Below are positions 34,301 through 44,165 of a stretch of 64,000 nucleotides of DNA, piece by piece (position 1 is the stretch's first letter; the number at the start of each line of letters is the position of its first letter). This DNA comes from Acanthosoma haemorrhoidale. Lineage: Eukaryota; Arthropoda; Insecta; Hemiptera; Acanthosomatidae. Made by a program: the position numbers and the translations under genes. The stretch spans positions 86,573,189 through 86,637,188 of the forward strand of contig OV884009.1 of assembly GCA_930367205.1 (NCBI GenBank), written 5' to 3'. Below the pieces are notes generated by a model. The model worked only from the letters and a program-made list of their open reading frames with translations. It was not told the DNA's origin and made no database searches.

Positions 34301-34630
34301 AAAATGGCGAGTAATACTGTCGCTTTGAGGAAAATATGCGACAAAGTCAGAGAAAGGATAACGAGGGACAAAGCGAGACGAGTGGAACGGGAAAACCTCA
34401 AAGTCCGGGATCGAATGGGGGAACTTAAAATCGGGACTATCGTCTATAAAAAACTAGGGTCAAATAGGAGCAAAGAGCTGGTGCGATATGAGGGCCCATT
34501 TAAAGTGGTCGTGATTAGGGAACACAACGTCGTGACAATTGAGAGTATACGACCCCCTAAGAAGCGGCGAAATGTCCACATAGAACAGTTAAAGCTTCCA
34601 CCAGGGGGGGAGGTTGTAGATCAGGAATGA
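31307..34630 (+). CDS. Gypsy-2 Pol (protease, RT, RNase H, integrase)
   Basis: The frame has 1107 codons from ATG 31307, but is open upstream to the Gag UGA, so the true product may be a Gag-Pol fusion. Protease: CLVDTGSTNTIM near residue 18. Reverse transcriptase: LDLKAGYHQIKM, FTRMPFGLKNAP and catalytic YMDDLLVF near 337-344. RNase H: TTDASEYALGAVLS near 484 and HTDHRPLQW near 550. Integrase: HHCC finger between about 770 and 808 (H, H, CAVC), core residues in VDTF (about 838), SDGGREF (about 891) and GGIERLH (about 927). The C-terminal region contains a GPF-type module (YEGPFKVVVI). There are no frameshifts. Confidence 0.93.
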   Translation: MCALPIIRVKGGEMCLVDTGSTNTIMSRGALERLYGGERALQIQVCNCSLITLGGPCEVVGELVIGLNRWAKKGGDLKIHIVGNMPREYQVIVGCDMLGKVGARVENIGEKWNIKLGKVEYKCQGTIWDGRARIGAVNKIEGWREGLQREFEDIFYVEGDTLGATGKTVHEIQLKKERVTYVKERRYPQALRRHIREELESLKRQGIIIDSTSPYNSPLWAVRKKNRPGDETEKYRVVIDYRKLNENTTDEKYPIPRFEDILDRLNGATIFSTLDLKAGYHQIKMSANDQDKTAFTFERGHYQFTRMPFGLKNAPITFQRLMDEFLRGIDEAVCQVYMDDLLVFSRTEAEHVEHLRSVFQRVREFGLKLSMEKSLLGKKKINFLGHTISQEGVKPDSTKVEAIRRMVVPTDVKGIRRLLGTLNYYRRFVPDMAAYLVPINNLLRKGARVVITPIMEQNIRKCMSSLQEEPILAFPDFQHPFTITTDASEYALGAVLSQERDGGERPVAYASRRLTETEARYSALERELLGIVWAIDHFRPYVFGRKFRVHTDHRPLQWVGKLKESSARVTRWKEFLSQYNMEIIYKPGKENVVADWLSRAITVNALEEGEPSGEIQQFLREWTPGEDGSLGTRGDSEGEETLEEEGSAAERPVEMEVTEGIVNDKRRQIIWKSKTSGRLQIAYESYGRSKIATIWSPPGVRNDQICRALKDASEPGKTHHVFVGNATIWEKIRRLWRTEQLGVDRIFIRCTSMVETLKDREQQLEVTLAYHQGKTNHRGVQETLQALRRRYFWWGMKKSIQEMIGACAVCLTTKYDRHPPRGRQEELPTAETPLSDLQVDTFTWRGYKWVTTIDSFSKVAMAHPVQDRSSDAVMLALNTWFQFYGVPDRIASDGGREFDNANIRKEMKTLDVSWHLNTPGHPKSRGGIERLHSTLSDHLRVYHAEKGLPANEAMPKAVAAYNHSIHTATGFSPFEILFGLRERRRNGAETVADKGMAEKMASNTVALRKICDKVRERITRDKARRVERENLKVRDRMGELKIGTIVYKKLGSNRSKELVRYEGPFKVVVIREHNVVTIESIRPPKKRRNVHIEQLKLPPGGEVVDQE

Positions 34631-34927
34631 GCTGGAGTGTCCTCGCAGCATACACGCAAGGAACATTGTAAATAGTTATAGTTATGTGATTTTTCCCACA
34701 GAAGTATTGTTTTTTTTTTAAAAGTCAAAGTTTTCTTTTATGTTTTTTGTTTACAAGTGACAGTTGGTTTTTACGTTTTATAGGATTAGAGCTTAATGTG
34801 AGGGATTACAGGCTGTGTACGGGCGGGGCTGGCCTTTGCTCCTTTGTAACATTAGCGGAGCATTATTTGAATGGACTAAGACGTCCGAGTGTTGGACTTC
34901 AAAGTTTGCGAATGGGTGTTCGTAAAC

Positions 34928-34938
34928 TGGTGGGGGGG
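34928..34938 (+). other. Gypsy-2 polypurine tract
   Basis: A run ending in seven G residues directly precedes the 3' LTR. Confidence 0.65.
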
Positions 34939-35118
34939 AGTTAAGTCCAGGCGCCGCTAGTGCCCAGCCTTAATCCCCAAACATATGTTATCTGTATATG
35001 TTTACAGGTAATACCTATAGATAGAGGTATCTTGGTCTAAATAAAGTAGTCTTGTTATAACGTTCTACGTGTTCTTATTACCAACCTTTCTTAGCTTGTA
35101 ATTCAATAAACATTAACT
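34939..35118 (+). repeat. Gypsy-2 3' LTR
   Basis: This 180-bp copy reads as identical to the 5' LTR and is followed directly by a TA repeat. Confidence 0.93.
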
Positions 35119-35136
35119 TATATATATATATATATA

Positions 35137-35294
35137 AGTTAAGGTCAGAGGTAGCTATGTATTGGAAACTAATGCGATCATGTGACCTAAACATCCCATG
35201 ATCCCATATATGTCGGATTACAGAGAGAACTGGAGGTCTTTCGTTCCCGTTTTCCTTCTCTTTATCACATTTTACCCGGTGCCGAACGAATAAC
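35137..35294 (+). repeat. Probable solo LTR of a third gypsy-type element in the TA tract
   Basis: A 158-bp segment starting AGTTAAGG and ending GAATAAC lies between two TA tracts (35119-35136 and 35295-35305). Its start matches the AGTTA-type LTR start, but the interior differs from Gypsy-2. A primer-site-like CCCGGTGCCGAAC lies near its right end, so it may instead be a rearranged LTR-plus-primer fragment. TA on both sides fits the TATA target duplication of this group. Confidence 0.45.
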
Positions 35295-35405
35295 ATATAT
35301 ATATATTGAAATATGAAAAAGAAAAAGAAACTTTATACTTTATAAATAGGAATAATGGCAAAGAAAAATGTTAGTACGAGTATATGTATGTATGTATATG
35401 TAAAC

Positions 35406-35567
35406 TGTTAGGTTGGTAACATTTGTAAGTTATAACCTGAACCTGGTTGTTACCTCCAGAGCTTTGTATGTATATAAACCGATTGATCATGTTGTGATGC
35501 GTGTGTGAACTGATTAATAAACTTGGTTCTTTTGTTAACTTGTGTTGTTACTTATTACATCCAAACA
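35406..35567 (+). repeat. Gypsy-3 5' LTR
   Basis: This 162-bp LTR starts TGTTAGGTTGGTAAC and ends ATCCAAACA. It differs from the 3' LTR at two positions (C for A in 'ggttcttttg', A for G in 'gttacttatt'). Confidence 0.93.
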
Positions 35568-35578
35568 TGGCGCAGTCG
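35568..35578 (+). other. Gypsy-3 primer-binding site
   Basis: TGGCGCAGTCG follows the LTR immediately. It complements the 3' end of insect-type tRNA-Ser over 11 bases, after which the match stops. Confidence 0.65.
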
Positions 35579-35616
35579 TTTTAGTTTAAACTGAACAAAC
35601 GGACGTGATATTAGCC

Positions 35617-36705
35617 ATGGAGTTCAACAAACCCTCAGAATTCGACGTCAACGTGGATAACATCTCCGAGAGCTTTAGAAGATTCTGGACTAAAATAGAA
35701 GTTTATTTTGTAGCCACAGAGACTGAGAAGAAATCGCGAGAGGTCCAAGTAGCGAGACTGAAAAACTTATTGGGATCCGATGGTTTAAAACTTTACTCCA
35801 CAATCACGACGTTAAAACCAGGTAATGAAACAGTAATTTCTATTTTAGACGTCCTAGAAAAGCATTGCACCCCACGGAAAAATGAGACAATGGTGATTTA
35901 TAAATTTTTTAGCAGAAAGCAAGCATCAAATGAACCATTTGAACGGTATTTTACGGATCTAAAATCACTAGTGGTGCCTTGTGAATTCGGCGAACAAGAA
36001 GAAAAATTGCTAAAATCCCAAATAATTTTTGGAATTTTTGACAAAAGTACTCAAGAAAGATTTTTGAGAGAGGACCCTTTATTGGAAAAAACAGTTAATT
36101 ATTGTAAAACAGTCGAGATGGCCGAGCTCAACATGAAAATTTTAAAAGCACCACCTCCAGTGAAAACACCGATTGATACGTCGACGGAGATACTCGAAGT
36201 AAATCGGAAGCCACAAATGAATGGACCACCAGAGCTCCGGGACCGTCAGGATAGTTTATATGCTTGTGATCGCTGTGGCTTCAACCACGCTAAAGGACGG
36301 TGCCCAGCATTTGGTAAGCAGTGTTCCTCCTGTAAAAAATTCAATCATTTTGCAAAACAATGCATCGGAAATAAGCGTAATAATCGCATTCGACAGGCTC
36401 ATGAAGTGGTGGAGTTGAGTAATGATGTTTTTAAGTCGGATTCTTTAAACCTGTGTGCCTGTGATGCTATCACTCAGGGGAAAGATGAATGGCTGGCCTT
36501 GCTTAAAATTAACGATCAACCGATTGAATTTAAACTCGATACTGGATCCCTAGTTAATGTTATAACAACTAGTCAGAAACTTCAGAAACTTGATGCTGAC
36601 TTAAATATAAGAAAAAATGATGTACTTCTTGAATCCTTTGTGGATTTGTTGTTCGACCGATCGGCTCTGTTGATCTTGATCTTCAAAAAGACAGTGTTTA
36701 AATAA
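35617..36705 (+). pseudogene. Gypsy-3 Gag and protease start
   Basis: The likely start is ATG 35617 (MEFNKPSEFDVNVD); the frame extends four codons upstream only to a GTG. A Gag-like region is followed by a knuckle-like CDRCGFNHAKGRC and a CCHC knuckle CSSCKKFNHFAKQC near residues 220-252. The protease begins at FKLDTGSLVNVIT near residue 310. The frame departs from the expected Pol sequence around 36640 and ends at 36705; similarity continues in another frame from 36717. Confidence 0.8.
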
Positions 36706-36716
36706 ACGCCCCGTTC

Positions 36717-37891
36717 ATGATTGTGAATGATGACAGACCACCACTTCTGGGACTATGTTCCTGTGTTGAGCATGGACTTCTTCGTCGGATAGACAAGGTT
36801 ACTGTCCCAGTCGATGATTTTCTCAAACAGAATCAGAATGTGTTCAGTGGACTAGGATGCTTCCCAGACATATGCAAGTTAAAACTCAGTAAAGTGCTAC
36901 TCCTAAGGCAAATCCAGGTCGTAGAGTTCCTTATAAAAGAAAGAATAAATTAAAAACTTGCTTAGATGATTCATTGCATGCAAACATAATAGAGCGAGTG
37001 GATGAGCCTTGTGAGTGGATTAATAATCTTGTGATTGTAGAAAAACCTGACTCTTCACTAAGGTTGTGCATTGACCCCCAACACTTGAATAAGTATTTGG
37101 TTAGAGACTATTATGAAATTCCTACCTTAGAGGAAATAAGTTTGAAACTGGCAAACAAAAGTCACTTCTGTCTTTTCGATTTAAAAAGTGGGTTTCATCA
37201 AATTAGACTAGATGAGGAATCCAGTAAGTTATGTTGGTTTAGTACACCATTTGGCGTTTTTAAATATCTAAGAGCCCCTTTTGGTTTGACAGTTTTGCCA
37301 GAAATCTTCCAAAAACTAACATATAAGTATTTCGGTCACAAAAAGAATGTTTTAGTTTATTTTGATGACATTTTGTGTTGTGCTAACTCTGAGGAGGAGC
37401 TTAGGCAGACAGTTGGGGAGGTTGTTTCTGTGGCTAGAAAATACAATATTAAATTCAATTCTGAGAAAATTCAATATTTTGTTAACGAAGTCAAATATCT
37501 CGGGTTTTTATTTAATAAGCATGGTCATAGACCTGACTCGCAAAGAATTCAATCAATAATAAATTTAGAGCCACCAAAAAATGTTAAAGATCATCAAAAA
37601 ATTTTGGGAATGGTTAATTTTTTAAGAAACTTCATACCTAATCTCTCTGATTTAATAGCCCCTTTTACATCCTTGCTTAAAAAAGAATCCGTTTGGCTTT
37701 GGACTAAATCTCATGATGAAAATTTTAATAAATTGAAATCTGTTATCTCAAATATAACATTACTTGCTTCTTTTGACCCTGTTAAGACCATTGAGATACA
37801 AGCTGACTCTAGTAATTATGCTGTTGGTTGCTTATTAATACAAGAAGGAAAGCCTGTTTTGTATGCTAGCAGAACTCTAACTGTTTTGTGA
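36717..37891 (+). pseudogene. Gypsy-3 protease end and reverse transcriptase
   Basis: A short frame (36717-36953) has the end of the protease region (DDRPPLLGLCSC). After a break, 36974-37891 encodes the polymerase: LRLCIDPQHLNKYL, CLFDLKSGFHQIRLD, RAPFGLTVLPEIFQKL and the catalytic YFDDILC. It continues through GMVNFLRNFIPNLSDLIAPF to the start of RNase H (ASRTLT). It breaks at 37880-37891 in a T-rich stretch. Confidence 0.8.
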
Positions 37892-38575
37892 ACAAGAATA
37901 TGCACAGATTGAAAAAGAACACCTTGCTATAACATTTGCATTCACAAAACTCCACTACTTTGTTTATGGACACCCTAATGTGATTGTTTACACAGATCAT
38001 GCTCCCCTAACGTCTATTATACAAAAGGATATCAACAAAATAAAAAATAATCGACTCAGACGGCTTAGATTGAAAATTTTACCATATAAGTTTGAGCTTA
38101 AGTATCTCCCAGGGAGGTCTATGGTTATTGCTGACTTATTGTCAAGGAATATTATTGCAGGAAATGTTGCAGATGATGTGTCAATGAGGGATGTTGTACA
38201 CACCGTAGGTGTTTTATTTGATTGCTCTGACCAGCAACTTATACATTTAAAATCCGAAACAAATTTGGATGAAACGTTAAACCAAATTATTAAGTACTAC
38301 AGTAGTGGTTGGCCAAAATCTCTAAAATGTAGTGGAGATCTAGCTCATTATTTTAATATAAGAAATAGTATCACAGTAGAAAATGGCTTAATATATTATG
38401 ATGAAAGGTTGGTTGTTCCCCCGTTGTGTAGAAAAAACATTTTGAACTTACTTCATGAAACACATCTTGGCCTTAACAAGATCAAGGAAAAAATAAAACA
38501 ATTCTTTTACTGGCCTGGCATTCTGTCTGATTTGACGAACCTTGTAAAGATTCCAAAGGTCCAATATTAAAGAAC
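37892..38575 (+). pseudogene. Gypsy-3 RNase H and integrase N-terminus
   Basis: In a new frame the RNase H continues with YTDHAPLTSI and LPGRSMVIADLLSRN. The HH half of the integrase zinc finger follows (LLHETHLGLNKIKEK and FFYWPGI). The two cysteines expected next are missing because of a break near 38560. Confidence 0.75.
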
Positions 38576-39493
38576 CTCTGCTCCCTCATAAGATACCACC
38601 CATCCCATTCTATAAAATTGGTATGGATATTCTTGAATTTCGTAATATGCACTATTTGGTTGTGGTGGACTACTATTCTAGATGGGTTGAGTTAAAGAAA
38701 CTCAAAGACAAAACGTCATCGTCAAAGCCAATTTTCGCCTCTTACGGAATCCCCAAAATCATAGTCGCTGACAATAATCCATTTAGCTCTTTTGAATTTA
38801 AAAAATTTTCAGACCAGTGGAATTTTGTCATAACAACATCGAGTCCCCATTATCCCAAAAGGAACGGTCTTGCAGAAAAAGCAGTAGGGTTGATGAAATC
38901 CATGCTAAAAAAATGTCACCATGAAAATGATGACTTAGATTTATATTTACTTAACTACAGAAATTCTCCTGTTGCAGGATTACAATATTCACCTTCCCAA
39001 CTCCTTCAGAGTAACTCTTAGATCAAAACTTCCTATAAGAGATAGCTGTCTGGCATCTCATGTTGTTGATGATCCACAAGTTTATGATACAAATTCTCAA
39101 AAGACCTGTTATAATGAGCACAGCAGAAAATCAGTAGAATTTAACGAGGGTGATAATGTTTTAGTACAAGACAAGTATACTAAGTTGCGGGAAAGAGTAC
39201 TCATTGTTAAAAAGCTTAAATTTAGGTCATATTTGCTAAACATTAACGGCAAAATGTATAGGCACAATTCAGTATTTATTAAGAAATACAATGCTCCTCC
39301 ATCAGAGGATGCTGAATACAAACATAACGATTTTGATTTTGACGAAACTGTTGAGTTCTGGAATAATGTAAACATAGATAGGACTGTTGAAGATTTAAAT
39401 AACTCTGGTTGTTTCTTGCCATTGAATTTACCTGACTCTATTACAACTAGATCAGGTAGAGTAATTAAAAAACCAGAAAGGTTAGATTTGTAA
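38576..39493 (+). pseudogene. Gypsy-3 integrase core and C-terminus
   Basis: Frame 38623-39021 has the catalytic D in MDILEF, the second D in IVADNNPF and the E in NGLAEKAVG. A frame change near 39000 leads to a C-terminal part (38972-39493) ending with TTRSGRVIKKPERLDL, typical of Pol C-termini of this type. Confidence 0.75.
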
Positions 39494-39693
39494 AGTTTGT
39501 ATTTGTAAGCTCTTGCTCTGTAATTTTGTGGTTAAACCTTTATTTTCTAATAAGTATTTTTTTTATTCTTTATTTTATTGTAATTAATTCCAAATACTTT
39601 GTTACAAATTAGATCAAAAGTTACATACTATATGAACATGATTGTAATGTATACTATATTTTTATTTTTGTATTTAATACTTAAGGAGGGGGA

Positions 39694-39855
39694 TGTTAGG
39701 TTGGTAACATTTGTAAGTTATAACCTGAACCTGGTTGTTACCTCCAGAGCTTTGTATGTATATAAACCGATTGATCATGTTGTGATGCGTGTGTGAACTG
39801 ATTAATAAACTTGGTTATTTTGTTAACTTGTGTTGTTGCTTATTACATCCAAACA
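39694..39855 (+). repeat. Gypsy-3 3' LTR
   Basis: This 162-bp copy, preceded by the purine tract AAGGAGGGGGA, is followed directly by TAAAC. Confidence 0.93.
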
Positions 39856-39860
39856 TAAAC

Positions 39861-40659
39861 AAAAGTAAAAGAGCGCGGTAAAAATAGCAATAAATTAGGA
39901 GATAAATGTCTAGCATGAGGATTGATCAAATATATTGAAGACGACAATAATAAAAATAAAAGCAAGACTATGAAAACAATTAGGGTCTGTAATATATCGC
40001 CTAGTTACTAATGAATAAATATTTTCCTATCGAACTGAACTGGATATGGAAATAAAGGTACTGTAGTCCCGATAGGAGGATAGCACAATATATAGCGACT
40101 TTGATGGACTATAGTTACAAAAGTGCATTAAAACTGCCATAGTTCGTATGTTTTCGCAACCCCAGTTCCATGTAGTGGAATGTAACTCTATGTACTTTTA
40201 TATAATATGTACAACTTGGATGTATTTACGGTTTTGCTGGATTACATAATTTAAAAATGGTGTCTTCGTGATATTCAATTGAAGCTTTAGAGAGCTCAAA
40301 GAGAATACTCGAGTTTCTTTATGTATTGGCCCGAGCTAAGGTCTAACATCATCGAGTGTTCAATATTCATATCTTAAGCCCTTTTATTCCTCTGGAAATA
40401 AAAAAAAACAAGATAAATTTTGCGATAAAAGCAAAGGATTTCACTGTGAATTACTCCTTCCGAAAATAGCTTCTTGTGAAGGTTGCAAATTTACAAAGTT
40501 TGATAAGAATAATTTTCATTATATTTTTCTGAGTGAATTCAGGTTTATAAATAATTTATTATGTTGGGGGGGGTAGGTAGGTTGAAATTAAAATATCTTG
40601 TAGACCCAAGAACCCATCCATAGCCCGTCAATTTCCTTAATTTGTTTTTCTATTTTATT
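39861..40659. other. No gene seen
   Basis: AT-rich sequence without recognisable features. Confidence 0.4.
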
Positions 40660-40860
40660 TGAACTTCTTTATTGTGATAAAATTACAATCTGCCTTATTG
40701 GGTAATAAGTAATTGTGATAAATGTTCTCATTCATACCATATTTACAATTTTCATTCACTCGCTCATTCATACTGTATTTACAAACAGCCCAGAGACCTC
40801 CAAAATCCCCATGATCATGCTTGCCCCCTCATGCTTGCGTGCGAAAGAGGAAGCGGAGTG
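40660..40860 (-). repeat. J2 LINE 3'-UTR fragment
   Basis: The reverse complement matches 10150-10310 and 14125-14300. It contains the ATGAATGAG-type words and the tail GGCAGATTGTAATTTTATCACAATAAAG. No coding sequence is left. Confidence 0.7.
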
Positions 40861-42650
40861 CTTCATTTAAACATATTTTTTTATAAATACTATCAAGTGT
40901 CAGTAAAAACTATCAGTAACTATAAAAAATAAATAAATTAAACTTAATTTAATATGACTAAGTCAATAATATTAGTACAGTAGATGATATTTCACACCAA
41001 GAAAGGCTTCACCTGAAATGACTATTGAAAACATTGCCCTTTTATTCACATAGAGATTCACAGAGAATGGTTATTTGTGCAGGTACATTCGTACTTGAAA
41101 GCACTGTGAAAGTATGCTTACACACACACAAAAAAAGTATTGGTAACAAAAGAAAATATGAAGAGAATTAACAAATTTAAAGTTCATTTAACTTTCCCTC
41201 AACTATAAAATAAAACCATAGACCGGAATACAAACCCTGCATCCTTCAATGATGACTGGTCTGAACAGTAATCTGAAGATCCCAAAAACCCTCAGTACTT
41301 TCACTATTTCATCTTTTTAACAAATACATATTTTTTGGCATAATCGATAATATTTCTTTACAACCCTTTGAAGCTCAAATAAGCAACAATTGTTTCCAAC
41401 TATGCTTACAATACACAGCTCATTATTCCTGTCCCAGTTCTAAATTAATTATGTCAAGTGTTTTTATTTTATTGTCCGTTAATCATAACATCAATAAAAT
41501 AGCTGTTATTATTAATGGAAATAGGCAATAAAATAAATAATTGGAACGTTTTCGTAAATGTAGACTTGAGATCGATATCCGACTTGGGGCTGGTGGTACC
41601 GGTGCACTAAAACAGTGCTTTTGCACACATTTGTAAAATGATTTCCCTGAGCTAAGTTCTGAGCAGTTACTCCAACATAGATTTTTAAGGAATGTAGAGA
41701 TCCCATTTTAAAGCTATATTTTATTGTTATGTGGTTCACCCCATGGATATATTAACGTGTTGCATTTCATTGACAATATTGTGGTCAAATTTGATCGCTA
41801 TAGATGGTTATGGGCTCAGTTAGCCCTTTAATGTAAGTGTTGAAGCAAGTGGATTGTATTTAATAATTTAAGAAAAAACCCGATAATCAGTCTTTTGTCC
41901 GATCCAACCAACAAACAAAAAATTGTTTTCACATTGTTTTGACGACTTCCCTCCCAACGGTTTGACTTTTTTGCGGGAATATTTGGAGGAGAAATAGGAA
42001 ACACACAAGAAGAAGAAGTTCGTGGGAATTCCAAAATCGGCACACAATTGGTCCTGTCTTTGCAACACAATCCTCCCTCGACCAGAGCCATAGGGATACA
42101 GGATTTAAAATGAATCACGCAACCGCGGAGCATCTCTTGGAGCCAGTCTCCTCAAATACTTATAAGCTATCTTAAAGTGACAATCCCACCGTGCTAACAT
42201 AAATATTAATTAGGTATACACCTAATGTTTGTAATATTTTTCATAGGAACACTTCTTGAACCCTTAACCTCCAAATAAAGATAATTTTCCTGCCATTTTA
42301 CGAAAACTCGTTTTTAGGAAATTTTTATAGTACCAACTGAGGTACCAATTTGAAATAAATTGTTTTTCATATTTAAAATGATCCCCGTAATGTTGTTTGC
42401 AAGTAATGGGCCTCCATCTTAGTTACATCAATAAAACGGTAGAACTCAACTATCACGTACATGCCGGAGAGGATCGCTGAGGTAGAGGGGGCAGTGCACT
42501 AATTTATCATTTCACTAACGCAGTTTAGGATATTTGGGATCACTAGATCTGTTCAGGGAAAATGACCATATTTAATTGTCATTTGTCATGTCCCATGAAT
42601 TGATCAACTCTCAGACCCTGTTTTTATCATGTCCCTGGGAAATATATGTA
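40861..42650. other. No gene seen
   Basis: AT-rich sequence. A minus-strand frame of about 100 codons at 42133-41828 is not recognisable. Confidence 0.35.
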
Positions 42651-42745
42651 CGAGGGTGGTCTGAAAAGTTTCCGACCTAACAAAGCTTTTATTTATTTTA
42701 TTATCATCTTCATGTTGAGGTCGGAAACTTTTCAAACCACCTGTG
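42651..42745. mobile_element. 95-bp mariner-like miniature element (MITE)
   Basis: Arms 42655-42678 (GGTGGTCTGAAAAGTTTCCG...) and 42718-42741 are inverted repeats of 24 bp with one mismatch, around about 39 bases of AT-rich loop. TA dinucleotides flank both ends (42649-42650 and 42746-42747). The terminal sequence resembles the 'gtctgaaaagt' type of mariner ends. There is no transposase, so it would depend on one elsewhere. Confidence 0.75.
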
Positions 42746-42973
42746 TAGTAGCTTTTATCTATCACTTCTTCAGAATCATGTCCCATCTTACCCATCTCAG
42801 ATTGTCAGTTGCACTTCTTGTGTCTCTTGGTCGCTTCTTTGTCTCTAGGAGAATCGAGGATCCATTCTATTAAAGCTTGTTCTTTCAATTCTGAATCTCG
42901 ACTAGCTCATTGGAGGGCTAGATTAAATCAATCAGCCTTATACATATATATTATAAGTTATTTTGTTCAAATA

Positions 42974-43071
42974 GGGAGACACCATCTCCCTGTTTAAGCA
43001 GGGTAGACCTTCCGGCCGAGTGGCCGACTTATTTCAGCCCCCTGCCGGGGCGGGCCAGGCTTGACCTGGCC
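42974..43071 (+). other. Five adjacent short hairpins
   Basis: Perfect stems: GGGAGA/TCTCCC (42974-42990), CCCTG/CAGGG (42988-43003), CGGCC/GGCCG (43013-43026), GCCCC/GGGGC (43037-43051), GGCCAGG/CCTGGCC (43053-43071). The first two share the bases 42988-42990, so they cannot form together. Confidence 0.7.
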
Positions 43072-43257
43072 GACTACAAACCATTGCCTAGGTACCCCTA
43101 CTCTCACTACCTTCCCGAATCCACCCGCCTCCTTCAGGCATTCCACACCCTATATCCTTCTCATACACCCTTCAAATGGGGGACTCCCCTTAGTGAAAGG
43201 CACTCATTAGCCCAAAATAATTTTCCCACATCCTATTTTATAAGTTTGAGAGCTAAG

Positions 43258-43358
<101 letters not shown>

Positions 43359-43564
43359 AATAGGGGTACTTTTTCTTACGATTTTTTTTACATTATTTGT
43401 TGAAAAAGTGGATCTTAGTGAATGTAATGGTTCAACAAATGAAATTAAGTTTTTTTGGTCAAACGTAGTTTCCACAAAATCTTAAGATTATAGTTTTAAG
43501 AAACTGTCACGTAGTTTCTAGACCGAATATATACATATATTGTATTCTACGTATGTGATTTCGT

Positions 43565-44165
43565 TTATATATATTTGCAAAAATTCATAATTGACACAAA
43601 AACATCACTACAATAAAAAAAAAATTTATATATTAAAAAACAAAACTGAGAAGGCATCTAATCTAGGAATTAACTAGTAATAATCAGAAATGGAGGTCAA
43701 AAATAGAGTTTATTTATTAAACAAAAATACAAAGTACAGACAAAATTTAATTTTATTTTGGCAGTAATCAGAAATGGCGATGCCATTTCAAGGTGAATAT
43801 AAGGTCGATTTTTAGTCAACATAATCTCAAAATTACATACGATTTTGTTGAATGCAATGTCCTAGCTGGGGTACAAAAGCTTAGAAGAATACCAAAGAAA
43901 TGGCTTGTTCCTTTACAGTGGGCTTAGCTGGCTTGGGCTTGGGTTTGGGCTCTTGAGTGTCCGCATAGGAAGAAGCTGCCTCTGCTGGCTCGGCTGGGAG
44001 GTTTAGCTCATCCTCTTCCATTATCAAAGGCAAGTATTCTGGAATGAGTATGATTCACCTAATTATTACATATTGGTTGATAATATTTAATTTAAAACAA
44101 TATATTAAATCCTTTCTTGGTTCGTCTGTTTATATTGTTGTTTAAATTGAGTAATTTTTTATTCA
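43565..44165 (-). repeat. Segment duplicated at 25.54-26.2 kb
   Basis: Contains the terminal exon, 3' untranslated region and flanking intron of the minus-strand host gene. It aligns by eye with 25540-26200. Minus-strand AATAAA signals overlap at 43709-43718. Confidence 0.6.
43881..44038 (-). CDS. Unknown host gene, terminal exon
   Basis: After a minus-strand acceptor (CTCATTCCAG) the exon continues in phase 1 from the preceding one and reads EYLPLIMEEDELNLPAEPAE, then a lysine/proline run (EPKPKPKPAKP), ending ISLVFF and TAA at 43883-43881. It gives 52 residues plus stop. The C-terminus is acidic, then basic and low in complexity. A polyadenylation signal lies about 165 bases downstream. 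I do not recognise the protein. Phase agreement with the three upstream exons is the main support. Confidence 0.6.

Larger units (their letters stand above)
29783..35118 (+). mobile_element. Gypsy-2: intact Ty3/Gypsy element with AGTTA...TAACT LTRs
   Basis: The 5336-bp element has two 180-bp LTRs that read as identical, a primer site complementary to tRNA-Phe, complete Gag and Pol frames, a G-rich purine tract before the 3' LTR, and TA-repeat flanks. LTRs starting AGTTA and ending TAACT are typical of the Drosophila gypsy group. No envelope frame is found between the Pol stop (34630) and the 3' LTR. The element looks recently inserted and may be active. Confidence 0.93.
35406..39855 (+). mobile_element. 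Gypsy-3: Ty3/Gypsy element with young LTRs and broken frames
   Basis: The 4450-bp element has 162-bp LTRs differing at two positions, a 5-bp target duplication TAAAC (35401-35405 and 39856-39860), a primer site TGGCGCAGTCG matching tRNA-Ser, and a purine tract at 39682-39693. Gag and Pol are recognisable but interrupted by about five frame breaks or stops. The coding damage is high for such similar LTRs, so either the copy was mobilised in trans when already defective, or some breaks are sequencing indels. Confidence 0.92.

Noticed and set aside
34631..34938. Possible env gene in Gypsy-2
   Set aside because: Only about 300 bases remain between the Pol stop and the 3' LTR, with one short frame and no envelope features.
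41828..42133. 101-codon minus-strand frame considered as a transposase piece
   Set aside because: No catalytic motif or terminal repeats could be found.
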